Below the pieces are notes generated by a model. It was not told the DNA's origin, searched no databases, and saw only the letters and a program-made list of their open reading frames with translations. 64,000 bases of DNA from Actinosynnema sp. ALI-1.44 (GTDB lineage: Bacteria; Actinomycetota; Actinomycetes; Mycobacteriales; Pseudonocardiaceae), in the NCBI RefSeq assembly GCF_001984155.1, contig NZ_MTQO01000051.1:1-64000 (forward strand), read 5' to 3'. The position numbers were made by a program, and so were the translations under genes. This document shows positions 33,034 to 44,400 of this stretch, piece by piece (position 1 is the stretch's first letter; each line of letters opens with the position of its first letter).

Positions 33034-35568
33034 GTGCTTGGCCTGGCCTGGAAGACGATCAAGGGCCGCAGAGGCGGGTTCGTCGCCGCGTTCATCGCGG
33101 TGTTCTGCGGTTCGGCCGCGGTCACGGCGAGCGGGATCCTGCTGGAGTCGGGGTTCGGCGGTGGCGTGGCGACCGAGCGCTACGCCGCCGCCGCTGTCGT
33201 GGTCGGCGCCGACCAGTCGCTGCCGTTGCCCGAGGACATCGACCCGGCGTTCGGTGAACGCGTCACGCTGCCCGCCAGCCGGGTCGCCGACGTCGCGAAG
33301 GTGCCGGGCGTCGCGTCCGCGGTCGGCGACATCGGTTTCGCGGCCAACCTCGTCGGTCCGGACAGGACAGTGGTGGCCGGGCCGGACGGCGGCGCGGTGC
33401 TCGGCCACGGCTGGGCCTCGGCCGCGCTGGGGTCGTTCACCCTCACACCCGGTGGCGCGCCGCCAAGGCGTGGGGAGATCGTGCTCGACGCGGACCTGGC
33501 CAAGCGCGCCGGAGTCGCGGCGGGCCAGACGGTCGAGCTGGCGGTGCGGTCCAAGCCCGTGCGCTACCGGGTGTCCGGAACCGTGTCCTCGAGCGAGTTG
33601 CGGCGGCAGTCTGCGGTGTTCTTCGACGACGACCAGGCGCGGGAGCTGGCCGGGCGGCCGGATCGGGTCGACGCGATCGGTGTGCTCGCGCAGCCGGGCG
33701 TCGATGCCACGGTCCTGGCCGAGCGGATCAGCGCCGCCGTGCCCGATGTCGTGGCCCACACCGGGCGGGACCGCGGCGACGCGGAGTTCCTCGATGTGGG
33801 CCAGACCCGGTCATTCCTCGCGGTGGTCGCCGGTTCGTTCGGCGGCGGCATGGTGATGGTCGTGGTCTTCGTCGTGGCCAGCACGTTGGGCCTGTCGGTG
33901 CAGCAACGCAGACGGGAACTGGCCCTGCTGCGCGCCATCGGCGCCACACCGCGGCAGATCCACCGGATGATCGGCGCCGAGTCGTTGCTGGTGTCGTGTG
34001 TCGCCGCGGTGCTCGGCGTGCTGCCCGGTGTACTGGTCGCGTGGGTGTTGCGGGACGCGTTCGCCGCGGCGGGCACGATCCCGCCGGACTTCGAGCTGGC
34101 CATCGGCCCGGTGCCCGGTCTGATCGGCGTGGTGCTGTGTGTGGCGGGTGCGCGAGCGGCCGGGTACGTCGCGGCCCGGCGTGGCGCGACCATCAGCCCG
34201 ATCGACGCCCTCGGTGAGGCCGCGGTCGAGCCACCTGGTCTGAGCCGCGGCAGGCTGCGCACCGGCTGGCTGCTCGCGCTGGGCGCGGTGGCGCTGGCGA
34301 CCACGCTGCCGCTGACCATCCCCGGGCAGGCCGCGGTCGCCGGTGCGGCCAGTGCGGCGTTGCTGCTCGTCATCGCGGTGGGCCTGCTGGGGCCGAGGTT
34401 GCTCGGCGGTGCCATCCGGACGTTCGCGCCGCTGGTGTCGATCTCCAGCCGGGCCAGCGGGTTCCTCGCGGCGGCGAACGCGAGGGCCAACGTCCGCAAG
34501 CTCAGCACGGCCACGACACCGCTGATCATGGGAGTGACCATGGCCGCGGTGCAGATCTTCACGGTGACGACGTCGTCGGCCACAGCACTGGAACAGACCG
34601 AGAAAGGCATCACGGCGGACTACGTCGTGACCAGTTCGGCGTCCGGTGTGTCGCCGGAGGTCGCCGACGCCGTTCGTGACGTGCCCGGTGTCACGGCGGT
34701 CACGCCGGTCGCACGGACCCAAGTCCTTGTGCGGTACACGGAAGCGGGTGACGCGGCCGCGGAGCCCTTCACCACGCAGGGGATCGCGGCCGACGGTCTG
34801 AAGGGGACGCTGGACCTGGACGTGCGTGAGGGCGGGCTACAGGACCTGAAGGGCGACACCGTCGCGCTGAGCGTGTCGGCGGCGGCCACGATCGGTGTGG
34901 AGATCGGTGAGACGGTCGACATGCACCTGGGTGACGGCACCGCCATCAAACCCCGGGTCATCGCCGTCTACGGCAACGGGCTGGGCTTCGGCGACATCAC
35001 GTTGCCGCACAACGTGGTCGTCGACCACACGACCCACCGGCTGGACGCCGCCGTGCTGGTCAAGGCCCAGCCGGGAGCCGACACCGCGCTGGCCGGGGTG
35101 ATCGGGCAGTACCCGGGTGCGGCGCTCGCCGACCGGGCGGCGTTCTCGGCCGCCCAGCAACGCCAGATCGCCGGCGAGTCGACGGTGAACCTGATCGTCA
35201 ACGCGGTGCTGCTCGGCTACATCGCGATCGCGGTGGTCAACACCCTCGTCATGGCGACCGCCGCGCGGGTGCGTGAGTTCGCGTTGCTGCGGCTGATCGG
35301 CGCCAACCGCGGCCAGGTGATCCGGATGATGCGGGCGGAGACCGGGCTGGTGATCGTCACGTCGCTGGTGCTGGGATCACTCGCGGCGGCCCCGCCACTC
35401 ATCGGCATCAGCCTCGGACTGGCGGAGTCGCCGCTGCCCGCGATCCCCCCGCTCGCGGTACTGGGCATCCTCGCGGTCGCCGCACTGCTCGGCTGGTTCT
35501 CGATCATGCTGCCCGCGCGGCTGGCGATGCGGCCCAAGCCGATCGACGCGATCGGCATCAGGGAATGA
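33034..35568 (+). CDS. FtsX-like ABC transporter permease
   Basis: The protein has 844 aa with a GTG start. It has two FtsX repeats: one after an N-terminal helix (GGFVAAFIAVFCG) and a long extracytoplasmic domain, with ELALLRAIGATPRQIHRMI near residue 295; the other near residue 745, with EFALLRLIGANRGQVIRMM. About ten membrane segments are visible, and the second external domain is at roughly 515-715. This is the usual 800-850-aa actinobacterial partner of a MacB-type ATPase. It ends 9 bp from the convergent aminotransferase gene. Confidence 0.9.
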   Translation: MLGLAWKTIKGRRGGFVAAFIAVFCGSAAVTASGILLESGFGGGVATERYAAAAVVVGADQSLPLPEDIDPAFGERVTLPASRVADVAKVPGVASAVGDIGFAANLVGPDRTVVAGPDGGAVLGHGWASAALGSFTLTPGGAPPRRGEIVLDADLAKRAGVAAGQTVELAVRSKPVRYRVSGTVSSSELRRQSAVFFDDDQARELAGRPDRVDAIGVLAQPGVDATVLAERISAAVPDVVAHTGRDRGDAEFLDVGQTRSFLAVVAGSFGGGMVMVVVFVVASTLGLSVQQRRRELALLRAIGATPRQIHRMIGAESLLVSCVAAVLGVLPGVLVAWVLRDAFAAAGTIPPDFELAIGPVPGLIGVVLCVAGARAAGYVAARRGATISPIDALGEAAVEPPGLSRGRLRTGWLLALGAVALATTLPLTIPGQAAVAGAASAALLLVIAVGLLGPRLLGGAIRTFAPLVSISSRASGFLAAANARANVRKLSTATTPLIMGVTMAAVQIFTVTTSSATALEQTEKGITADYVVTSSASGVSPEVADAVRDVPGVTAVTPVARTQVLVRYTEAGDAAAEPFTTQGIAADGLKGTLDLDVREGGLQDLKGDTVALSVSAAATIGVEIGETVDMHLGDGTAIKPRVIAVYGNGLGFGDITLPHNVVVDHTTHRLDAAVLVKAQPGADTALAGVIGQYPGAALADRAAFSAAQQRQIAGESTVNLIVNAVLLGYIAIAVVNTLVMATAARVREFALLRLIGANRGQVIRMMRAETGLVIVTSLVLGSLAAAPPLIGISLGLAESPLPAIPPLAVLGILAVAALLGWFSIMLPARLAMRPKPIDAIGIRE

Positions 35569-35576
35569 ACGCGTGC

Positions 35577-36710
35577 TCAGCCGGTGCCCGGCACGACGTG
35601 GACCCACCCGTGGGTGTCGGGCGCCGTGCCGTAGTGCAGGTTCATCAGCGCGTCACGCAGTCGGCGGGTGACCGGGCCCATCGCGCCACCGCCGACGACC
35701 CATTCGTCCGAAGTGGACACGACCGTGCCGATGGGGGTGACCACGGCGGCCGTGCCGCAGGCGAACGCCTCCAGCATCTCGCCGCCTGCGCAGGCGGCAC
35801 GCCACTGCGCCACGCTCATCGGCTGTTGCAGGGTGGGCCATCCCATGTCGGCGGCCAGTGTGATCAGGGAATCGCGGGTGACACCGGGCAGGATGGTCCC
35901 GCCGAGCGGCGGGGTGACCAGCCGGGGCGTCTCGGCGGGCCCCATGACGAAGAAGATGTTCATCCCGCCCAGTTCCTCGACCCACGACCGTTCCACGGCG
36001 TCCAGCCACACCACCTGGTCGCAGCCGCGCTCCTTGGCCTGCTGCTGGCTGAGCAGGGTCGGGGCGTAGTTGCCCGCGCACTTGGCCTCGCCCGTCCCGC
36101 CAGGCGCCGCGCGCACGTGGTCCTCGCACAGCCAGACCCGCAGCGGCTTCACCTGGTGTTCGAAGATGCCGTCGGTGACGAAGGCCATGAGCAGGAACGT
36201 GTACTCGTGCGCGGGGCGCAGCGACAGGTCGGCCTCGCTGGCGAACAACAACGGCCGCAGGTACAGGCTTTGGCCGCGACGGGAGGGAACCCACGCGCGA
36301 TCGGCCTGCAGCAGCGCGTCCACCGCGTCGACGAACACCGCCTCCGGCAGTTGCGGCATCGCCAGTCGCCGCGCCGACCGGCGCATCCGGCGTGCCGCGG
36401 CGTCCGGGCGGAAGACGCCGACGCGGCCGTCGGCGAGTGTGTAGGCCTTCAGGCCCTCGAAGACCGACTGGCCGTAGTGCAGGCCGACGCAGGCGGGGGC
36501 CAGCCGGAGGTCGTCGTACGGCCGCAGCACCGCGTCGTGCCAGCCACGGTCCGCCGTCCAGGTGATCGACACGATGTGCTCGGTGAGCACCCGCCCGAAC
36601 CCGGGCGTGCGCATCCGCTCGGCGCGGTGCTCGCCGGTCATCCTGCCCTCGTCGGGAATTGGTAACCGAACGATCTCCAATAATTCAGCTTCGGCTATTT
36701 CGCGCGTCAA
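35577..36710 (-). CDS. Branched-chain-type aminotransferase (PLP fold class IV)
   Basis: The protein has 377 aa. The PLP lysine is in GEAKCAGNYAPTLL. LHYGQSVFEGLKAY, RPLLFASE, GGMNIFFV and GTILPGVTRDSL match IlvE. The start is read as TTG at 36710, because AGGAG sits 5 bp upstream; an ATG at 36788 is possible. Residues 10 and 16 are encoded by the rare codon TTA. A dedicated IlvE in an NRPS cluster that also has an MppJ-like methyltransferase probably aminates the beta-methylated alpha-keto acid. The alternative is simple branched-chain supply. Confidence 0.85.
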   Translation of the reverse strand: MTREIAEAELLEIVRLPIPDEGRMTGEHRAERMRTPGFGRVLTEHIVSITWTADRGWHDAVLRPYDDLRLAPACVGLHYGQSVFEGLKAYTLADGRVGVFRPDAAARRMRRSARRLAMPQLPEAVFVDAVDALLQADRAWVPSRRGQSLYLRPLLFASEADLSLRPAHEYTFLLMAFVTDGIFEHQVKPLRVWLCEDHVRAAPGGTGEAKCAGNYAPTLLSQQQAKERGCDQVVWLDAVERSWVEELGGMNIFFVMGPAETPRLVTPPLGGTILPGVTRDSLITLAADMGWPTLQQPMSVAQWRAACAGGEMLEAFACGTAAVVTPIGTVVSTSDEWVVGGGAMGPVTRRLRDALMNLHYGTAPDTHGWVHVVPGTG

Positions 36711-37013
36711 TGTGACTCCTCGGTCCGGGTTGCGCTGGGCGGCACCATACGGCGCAAAACCCGCGTCGGCAACAACGCCTGTCTTCACCCTGCTCGCTGG
36801 TTAACCGTCCCCGATCGGAGCAATTTAACCGACGGAGAAAGTTGCTTGCCAGTAGTTCGTGGCCTGATGCAGTTTGTAGGCGGAGGGCGCGGCTCACGCG
36901 CACTGAGGAGACTGCACTGGGGTGACTGGGGACGGGAGCACGGCTGTGCGACGACAGAAGTATGAAATATTTTCTGAATTATCCGGATGCGGCCCGGATA
37001 GCTCGTGCCTGTC
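36711..37013. promoter_or_regulatory. Divergent intergenic region before the NRPS operon
   Basis: This 303-bp gap lies between the leftward aminotransferase and the rightward serine hydrolase/NRPS unit. It holds a direct repeat TTAACCG[TA]C at 36801-36809 and 36825-36833, 24 bp start to start. An AT-rich patch at 36960-36985, rare in this DNA, is a plausible -10 area. No gene is seen. Confidence 0.35.
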
Positions 37014-38357
37014 ATGAGCGCGGCGAAGGCCACCGGGTTGGCAGCGGGATTCCACGAACTGGCGCGGCGTTTTCGCGTGCCCGGCGCGCAGCTGGTCGTC
37101 ACCGACGCGGGCGAGCCGGTGGTGCTCGACCACGGCGTGACCGACCACGGCACGCGACAGCCGGTCACCGCGGAGTCGAAGTTCCCGCTCGGGTCCGTCG
37201 GCAAGATGTTCACCGCGACCGTCGTGATGATGCTGGTGTCCGACGGTGACCTGGACCTCGACACGCCCGTCGGGCAGTACGTGCCCGAACTGCGGACGGC
37301 GCCGGACGGGATCGCGGCGTCCGTCACGGTCCGGCACCTGCTCAGCCACACCAGCGGGCTGGCGTCCGACCTGGCGGCCGAGTCCGCACACGCCGGTTCC
37401 CGGCTGAAGTACCTGCGCGACGGCTGCCGGACCGGGCTGATGTTCGCACCGGGCTCGATCTTCTCCTACTCCAACGTCGGCTACGTCCTCGCGGGCCACC
37501 TGATCGAGGCCGTCACCGGGATGACCTGGTGGGACGCGGTGGAGACGCTGCTGATGCGGCCGTTGGGGATCACGCCGTCGTTCGTGACGGCCCCCGCGGG
37601 GGTGTCCGGCGCGCCGTTCGTCAGCGGACACGTCGTCGGCGACCAGGTGCGCGTGATCCGGGAGCAGACGCTGCTGCCCGCCGAGGCGCCCATCGGTGCC
37701 GTCGCCGCCAGTGCGAGCGACCTGGCCAAGCTGGGCGCGTTGCTGATCGGGGACGTCGGCGGGTGGGCGCAGGAGTTCACGTTCGGCGAGATGCTCAAGC
37801 CGGTCGGCGGCGCCGAACCGTTCGGCATCGCCGACGGATGGGGCCTGGGGGCCGCGCTGTACCGCGCGGAGAGCGTCGACTGGTGGGGGCACGACGGCAG
37901 CGGCGACGGGACGTCCTGCCACCTGCGGGGCGACCCGGTGAACGGGGTCGTCGTCGCGTTGACCACGAATGCGACGGCGGGCTACGCGATGTGGAAATGC
38001 CTGGCCGAGGTGTTGGCCGACGCGGGCGTCGACATGCCGGTCGAGCGCGCCGCGGGCTCGAAACACGCCGTCCTGAAACACGCCGCGCCTCCGCCGAGTT
38101 GCGCAGGGCGGTACGTCAATGGCGATACCGAATATGATGTAGCACTCGGTGATGACGGTCTGCTGTATCTCCAGATCGCGGGCGAGCGGCATTCCCGGCT
38201 GGACTGTTACGAAGATCTCACATTCTCCGTGCACGACCTGGTATCCGGAAACCCGGATTACCTCGGGCGGTTTGTCAGAGCCGACGGCACTGGCCGGATC
38301 GAGTCGGTCCAGGTGAGCGGGCGCACCGCCGTCCGTGTCCCCGGCGACGCCGAATAG
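37014..38357 (+). CDS. Serine hydrolase of beta-lactamase/PBP fold; likely PBP-type thioesterase
   Basis: The protein has 447 aa. The serine-penicillin-recognising motifs are SVGK (in [10 protein letters not shown], about residue 60), YSN (FSYSNVGY) and HDG ([10 protein letters not shown]) in place of KTG/HTG. A C-terminal ~100-aa beta domain follows, and there is no signal peptide, so it acts in the cytoplasm. Stand-alone enzymes of this kind (SurE, and MppK in mannopeptimycin) release and cyclise peptides ending in a D-residue from NRPSs that end in an E domain without TE. That is exactly the state of the NRPS here, whose first gene starts 64 bp downstream. The specific role is inferred. 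GTG 37005 is an alternative start. Confidence 0.75.
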   Translation: MSAAKATGLAAGFHELARRFRVPGAQLVVTDAGEPVVLDHGVTDHGTRQPVTAESKFPLGSVGKMFTATVVMMLVSDGDLDLDTPVGQYVPELRTAPDGIAASVTVRHLLSHTSGLASDLAAESAHAGSRLKYLRDGCRTGLMFAPGSIFSYSNVGYVLAGHLIEAVTGMTWWDAVETLLMRPLGITPSFVTAPAGVSGAPFVSGHVVGDQVRVIREQTLLPAEAPIGAVAASASDLAKLGALLIGDVGGWAQEFTFGEMLKPVGGAEPFGIADGWGLGAALYRAESVDWWGHDGSGDGTSCHLRGDPVNGVVVALTTNATAGYAMWKCLAEVLADAGVDMPVERAAGSKHAVLKHAAPPPSCAGRYVNGDTEYDVALGDDGLLYLQIAGERHSRLDCYEDLTFSVHDLVSGNPDYLGRFVRADGTGRIESVQVSGRTAVRVPGDAE

Positions 38358-38421
38358 CAATTCCAAGACCTTTCGCGATCGGCACGGGCCCAGCGCCCGG
38401 CCGGTGGAGCGCACGACTCGA

Positions 38422-41400
38422 ATGGGACGGTGTTCGATGTCTTCGGACGAAAGGGCGTCGCAGGCGCGCGCCTCGGCACAGCCGCACCGGGTGGCGGCCG
38501 GGCTGCGCCTGCGGGGCGAGCTCGACCTGGCTGTGCTGACCGCGGCGTTCACAGGCGTGGCCACGCGGTGGGGCTACCAGCCGGACGAGGTCGTGCTGGC
38601 CAACACCGACATCTCGGCTGGTGGTGCCCGTGACATCCGCGGTGGTGACCGGCGTGCCGCGCTGGACAGCCTGCTGGCCGGGGAACTCGCCACCACACCG
38701 CCGCAACCGTTGTCCGCCAGGCTCATCCGGCTGGGCATGGCCGAACACGTGCTGGTGTTCCAGTCGACCGCGGCCGACCACGCGGACCTGATGCGGCTGA
38801 TCGACGAGTGTGCCGCCGCCTACTCCACGCGGGTCCGCGGTGAGCACGTCGACGCGTTGGCCCGGCCGGTCGACGTCCACCCCGAACGCACGTTGGCGCA
38901 GAACGAATCCGCGTGGGCGGGGTCGTTGTCCGACATGGTCGCGCTGACGTTGCCGACCGACCGGCCCAGGCCCGCGCAACGCACGACCGAAGCCGTTCGC
39001 AAGCACTTCGGCATCCCGGACACCGTCGCCCAGCTGCTGCACCGACTGTCCACACAGCACGACGTCCGGCTGCAGTCCCTGCTGGTCGCGGCGACGCAGG
39101 TGCTGTTCGCCCGATACAGCGGCCAGGACGACATCATGGTCGGGACCACCGTTCCCGGCCCGGCGCCGAACCGGGAGTGGTTCCCGCTGCGCTCACAGGT
39201 CACCGGTGCGCTGGCATTCCTGGAACTCGTGTCGACGGTGGACAAGTACGTCGATGAGGCGGCGACGCTCACCCGCCCCGAGTTCGACCGGCTGACCGGC
39301 CCCGCCGCCGACCACCTGCCGCTGCGCGCGATGGTCGTGCTGGACACGGTCCCGGCGCACCCGGCCGCGTTCGCCGGGCTGGCCACCGAGTGGCTGATCC
39401 TGCCGCGGCACGACCCGCGACCCGACGTCCGCCCCGACGTCAGGGTCGAGTTCCACCAGCGCGCGGGCAGGCTCGACGGCTGCATCGCCTACGACCCCGC
39501 GTTGTTCGACGCGGAGACGATCAAACGCATGGTCGGGCACCTGCTGGTGCTGCTGAAGGAGATCAGCGCGGCCGCGGACCGGCCGGTGGCGCGGCTGCCG
39601 ATGCTGACCGCCGTCGAGATCGAGCAACTCGTCGAGACGTGGAACTCCACCGAGACCGACTACCCGCGGCAGCGCACGGTCCACGAGGTGTTCGCCGAGC
39701 AGGCGAGGCGGACACCGGACTCGACCGCGCTGGTGTTCCGCGACACCGTGACCACCTACCGGCAGCTCGACCTGCGCGCCAACCGGTTGGCGCAGCACCT
39801 CGTCGCGCTCGGTGTCCGTCCGGGCCAGATCGTCGGCGTGTGTCTCGAGCGTTCGCCGCAGATGATCGTCGCGGTGCTGGCCGTGCTCAAGGCGGGCGGC
39901 GCCTACCTCCAGCTCGACCCCAGCTACCCGGCGGACCGGCTGTGCTTCATGCTCGCCGAGAGCCGGTCACCCGTCGTCGTGGCCGACAGCGCGTGCCACG
40001 AACTCGTGGCGGGCAGTGACACCACCGTCGTCCTGGTCGACCTCGACCAGGACGAGATCGACGACCGGCCGGACGACGCGCCCGTCGTCGACGTGGACGC
40101 CTCGGCCCCGGCGTGCGTGATGTTCACGTCGGGGTCGACGGGCACCCCGAAGGGCGTGCTGTCGCCGCACCGGGCCATGCTGCGGACGTTCTTCGGGGTC
40201 GACTTCGTCCACTACGGACACAACGAGGTGCTGCTGCAGTGCGCGCCGGTGTCGTGGGACGCCTTCGCGCTGGAGCTCTGGCCCGCGTTGCTGCACGGCG
40301 GGCGGTGTGTGCTCCAGCAGGGGCAGGCACCGGAACCGGAGGACATCGTCAACCTGGTGATCCGCCACCGGGTCACCACGCTGTGGCTGTCGGCCAGCCT
40401 GTTCAACGTCATGGTCGACGAGTACCCGCAGGTCTTCGGTGTGCTCCGGCAGGTGATGACCGGCGGCGAGGCCGTCTCGGTCGGCCACGCGGACACCGTG
40501 CGCAGGCACTTCCCGCACGTCCGCCTCGTCAACGGCTACGGCCCGGTGGAAAGCATGGTCTTCGCCACCACGCACCACATCCGCGACCTCTCCGGCCTGT
40601 CGTCCGTCCCGATCGGACGGCCGATCGGCAATACGCGGGTGTACCTGCTCGACCGGGACCGCAACCCGGTCCCGGTCGGGGTACCCGGCGAGGTCCACAT
40701 CGGCGGTGATGGTTTGGCCATCGAGTACGTCAACCGGCCGGACCTGACCGAGGAGCGGTTCATCACGCTCTCGGTCGCGGGCACGCCCGAGCAGCGCCTG
40801 TACCGCACGGGCGATCTGGCGCGGTGGCGCCCGGACGGCACGCTCGACTTCGTCGGCCGCGTGGACAACCAGGTCAAGATCCGCGGCTTCCGCGTGGAAC
40901 TCGATGAGGTCGAGACCGAACTGGAGCGCACCACAGGCGTCAGCGAGGCCACGGTACTCGTGCGCACCGACAAGGGCTACAAGCAGCTGGTGGCCTACCT
41001 GGTCCCGGCTGACGGTGCCGCGCTGACCACCAGTGGTGTCCGGGAGGAGATGGCCGCCCGTCTGCCGTCCTACATGATCCCGTCGGCGTTCGTCCTGCTC
41101 GAGGCGCTGCCGTTGACGCCGAGCGGCAAGGTGGACCGCGCGGCGTTGCAGGCGATGAACCACAACGCCGACACCAGGCCCGCGTACGTGGCACCGCGGA
41201 CAGCGGCGGAACGGACGCTGGTCGACATCTGGTGCACGGTGCTCGGCGTCGACCGGCTCGGCGTGGAGCAGCGCCTGGTGACCGAGCTGCGCGCCGACTC
41301 CATCCTGATGATGCGGCTGCTGTCGCGGATCCGTGCGGCGTTCGGCGTCGAGATGTCCGCGCGTGTGTTGTTCGACGACCCGACCATCGCCGGGCTCGCG

Positions 41401-44400
41401 GCCATGCTGCCGTCCGAACCTGTTGCGACAGCGGAGATCGAGGTGGTCGAGCGAGCGGACGCGCTGTCGCTGGCACCAGCGCAGCAGCGCCTGTGGTTCC
41501 TCGACGAGTTCGAACCCGGCGGGGTCGAGTACAACGTCGGAGCAGGCTTCCACATGCGTGGCACGGTGGACGTGGCGGCGCTCGACGACGCGCTCCAGCA
41601 ACTGGTCGCACGGCACGAGTCGCTGCGCACCACGTTCGAGGACGTGGACGGCAAAGGCGTGCAGATCGTGCACCCCGAAGGCGAAGTGCCGCTGCGCGTC
41701 GTCGACCTCACCGGCGTCCCGGACACACAGCGGGCCGCGCGTGCCGAGGAGGAACTGCGGGCGGAAGGACAGCGGCCGTTCGACCTGCGCAGCGGTCCGC
41801 TCATGCGCGGCCTGCTGATCAAGCTGGGCGCCGAGGAACACCAGCTGGCACTGGGCCTGCACCACATCGTCGTCGACGGGTGGTCGTTGAACGTCCTCGT
41901 CGACGAACTCGGCGAGCTGTACGCGGCCGCTCGACGTGGCGAAGAGGCGGTTCTTCCCGCGCTGCCGTTGCAGTACGCGGACTACGCGGCGATGCAGCGG
42001 GAACGGCTGGCCACCGTCCAGGACGCACAACTGGAGTACTGGCGTCGTCAACTGGCCGGGCAGTCCGTGCTGGACCTGCCCACGGACCGGCCACGGCCGC
42101 CTGTGCGCAGCACCGTCGGCGCGGTCCACAGGTTCGTCGTCCCGGCGCCTGTGGTGCGTGAGCTGACCCGGATCGGCACGGACAACGGCGCGTCACTGTT
42201 CATGACTGTTGTCGCCGCCGTGCAGATGGTCCTGTCGCGGTTCACCGGCCAGCAGGACATCACGGTCGGCACGGTCACCGCCGGACGTGAACGCGACGAC
42301 ATCCAAGGGCTGGTCGGATTCCTCGTCAACACCCTGCCCCTGCGGTCGCATGTGGACCAGGGCAGGACGTTCACCGAGTTCCTCCGTGCCGTGCGCGCCA
42401 CGACCCTGGACGCCTACGACAACCAGGACATCCCGTTCGACCGGCTCGTCGAGACCCTGCACTCCGGGCGGGACGCCAGCCGCAACCCACTGGTCGAGGC
42501 CATGGTGGTGCTGCAGGAGCAACCGCGGTGGCACGTCGAGTTCGACGGCGTCCGCCTGGACAGGTTCGAACTGCCGCGCAGCGCGTCCCTGTTCGACCTC
42601 ACCTTGGAGTTCTGGCCGCGTGACGGCGAGCTGCGGGCGAACCTGGAGTACAACCCGGAGCTGTTCGACCGGGAGACGATCGAGCGGCTGTCCGCGCACC
42701 TGACGATGATCTTCGATGGTGTCGTGGCCAGTGGTGGCACGGCGATCCTGCGGGACATGCCGACGGTCACCGACATGGACACGCGCCTGCTGCGGGAATG
42801 GAACTCCACCACGGTCGACGAGCCGTTCGCCGAGACCCTGCAGGACCTCTTCGCGGCGCGAGTCGCCGAAAACCCGGACTCGATCGCCCTGGTGTGCGCC
42901 GGAACCACGATGACATACCAGGAACTGGCGGTCCGGTCCGACCGGGTGGCCCGTGAGCTGACGCGCGCCGGTGTGCGGGGCGACGTCCCGGTGGGAGTGT
43001 TCCTCGGCCGTGGGCTCGATTACGTGGTGTCTTTGCTGGGTGTGCTGAAGGCCGGTGGCGCCTACGTCCCGCTCGACCCGGCGTATCCGGCGGACCGGTT
43101 GGCGTTCATGTGCGCCGACACCGGAGTGTCGGTTGTGGTCACGGCGCGCGAGTTGGCCGTTGACGTGCCCGTCACGGGCTCGCCGGTGGTGGTGTGCGTC
43201 GACGAGCTCGCCGACGATGGCCTGTCCGGTGTGGACGGTGACGCGGTGCGTGCGGACGACGTGGCGGCTGTGCTGTTCACGTCGGGATCGACCGGACGGC
43301 CGAAGGGCGCGATGCTGACCCACCGCGGGCTGGTGCGGCTGGTGCACCCCGGTGGTCCGTTCCAGTTCGGCCCGGACGTGGTGATGAGCCAGTTGGCGTC
43401 GGTGTCGTTCGACGCGGCCGCGTTCGAGATCTGGAACGCGCTGACCTCCGGCGCCCGGCTGGTGATCTTCCCGCCGGGGCCGCTCAGCGGCGAACACCTC
43501 CTCGACCTGGTGTCGTCGAACGGCATCAACTCGATGTCGCTCACGACGGCGCTGTTCCACGAGATGGTCGACTCGTGCGTGGAGGTGCTCGACGGGCTGC
43601 GCCAGATCGTCGTCGGCGGCGAGGTCCTCTCGCCCACGCACTGCGCACGCGCCGTCGAGCGGGTTCCCGGGCTGCGGGTCGTGAACCTGTACGGCCCCAC
43701 CGAGTGCTCGTCCGTGACCTGCTACAGCGTGTTCGACCCGGCGTGGTCCCCGGACGTTCCGCTGCCGATCGGCACGCTGTTGCCGAACACCCGCGTGCAT
43801 GTGCTGGACGCGGACATGCGTGTGGTTCCGGTCGGCGTGGTCGGCGAGGCGTACATCGCCGGTGACGGTCTGGGACGCGGGTTCTGGGCCCGGCGTGAGC
43901 TGACCGCCGAGCGGTTCGTGGCCAACCCGTTCGACGAGCCGGGTTCGCGGATGTACCGGACCGGTGACCTGGTGCGGTGGCGGGCCGACGGGTCGCTGGA
44001 CTTCGTCGGCCGGACCGACAACCAGGTCAAGATCCGCGGCTTCCGGATCGAACTCGGCGAGATCGAGAACGTCATCCTGCACGCCCCCGGCGTCGCCCAG
44101 GTCGCGGTGCTGGTCCGCGAGGACGTGCCGGGAACGAAACGGCTGGTGGCCTACGTCGTGGCGCAGCCGGACACGGTCGTCGACCCGGCTGCCGTGACCG
44201 GTTACGTGGCCGACCGGCTGCCGGACTACATGGTGCCGAACTCGATACTGGTGCTGGACCGGATGCCGTTGAACCCCAACGGGAAAGTCCACCGCGCCGC
44301 GCTGCCCGCGCCGAACCGCACCCAGCAGGACGATTCGTACGTCGGCGCGCGCACCGCGGTGGAGCGCAAGCTCGCCGAGGTGTGGGCCGAGGTGCTCGGC

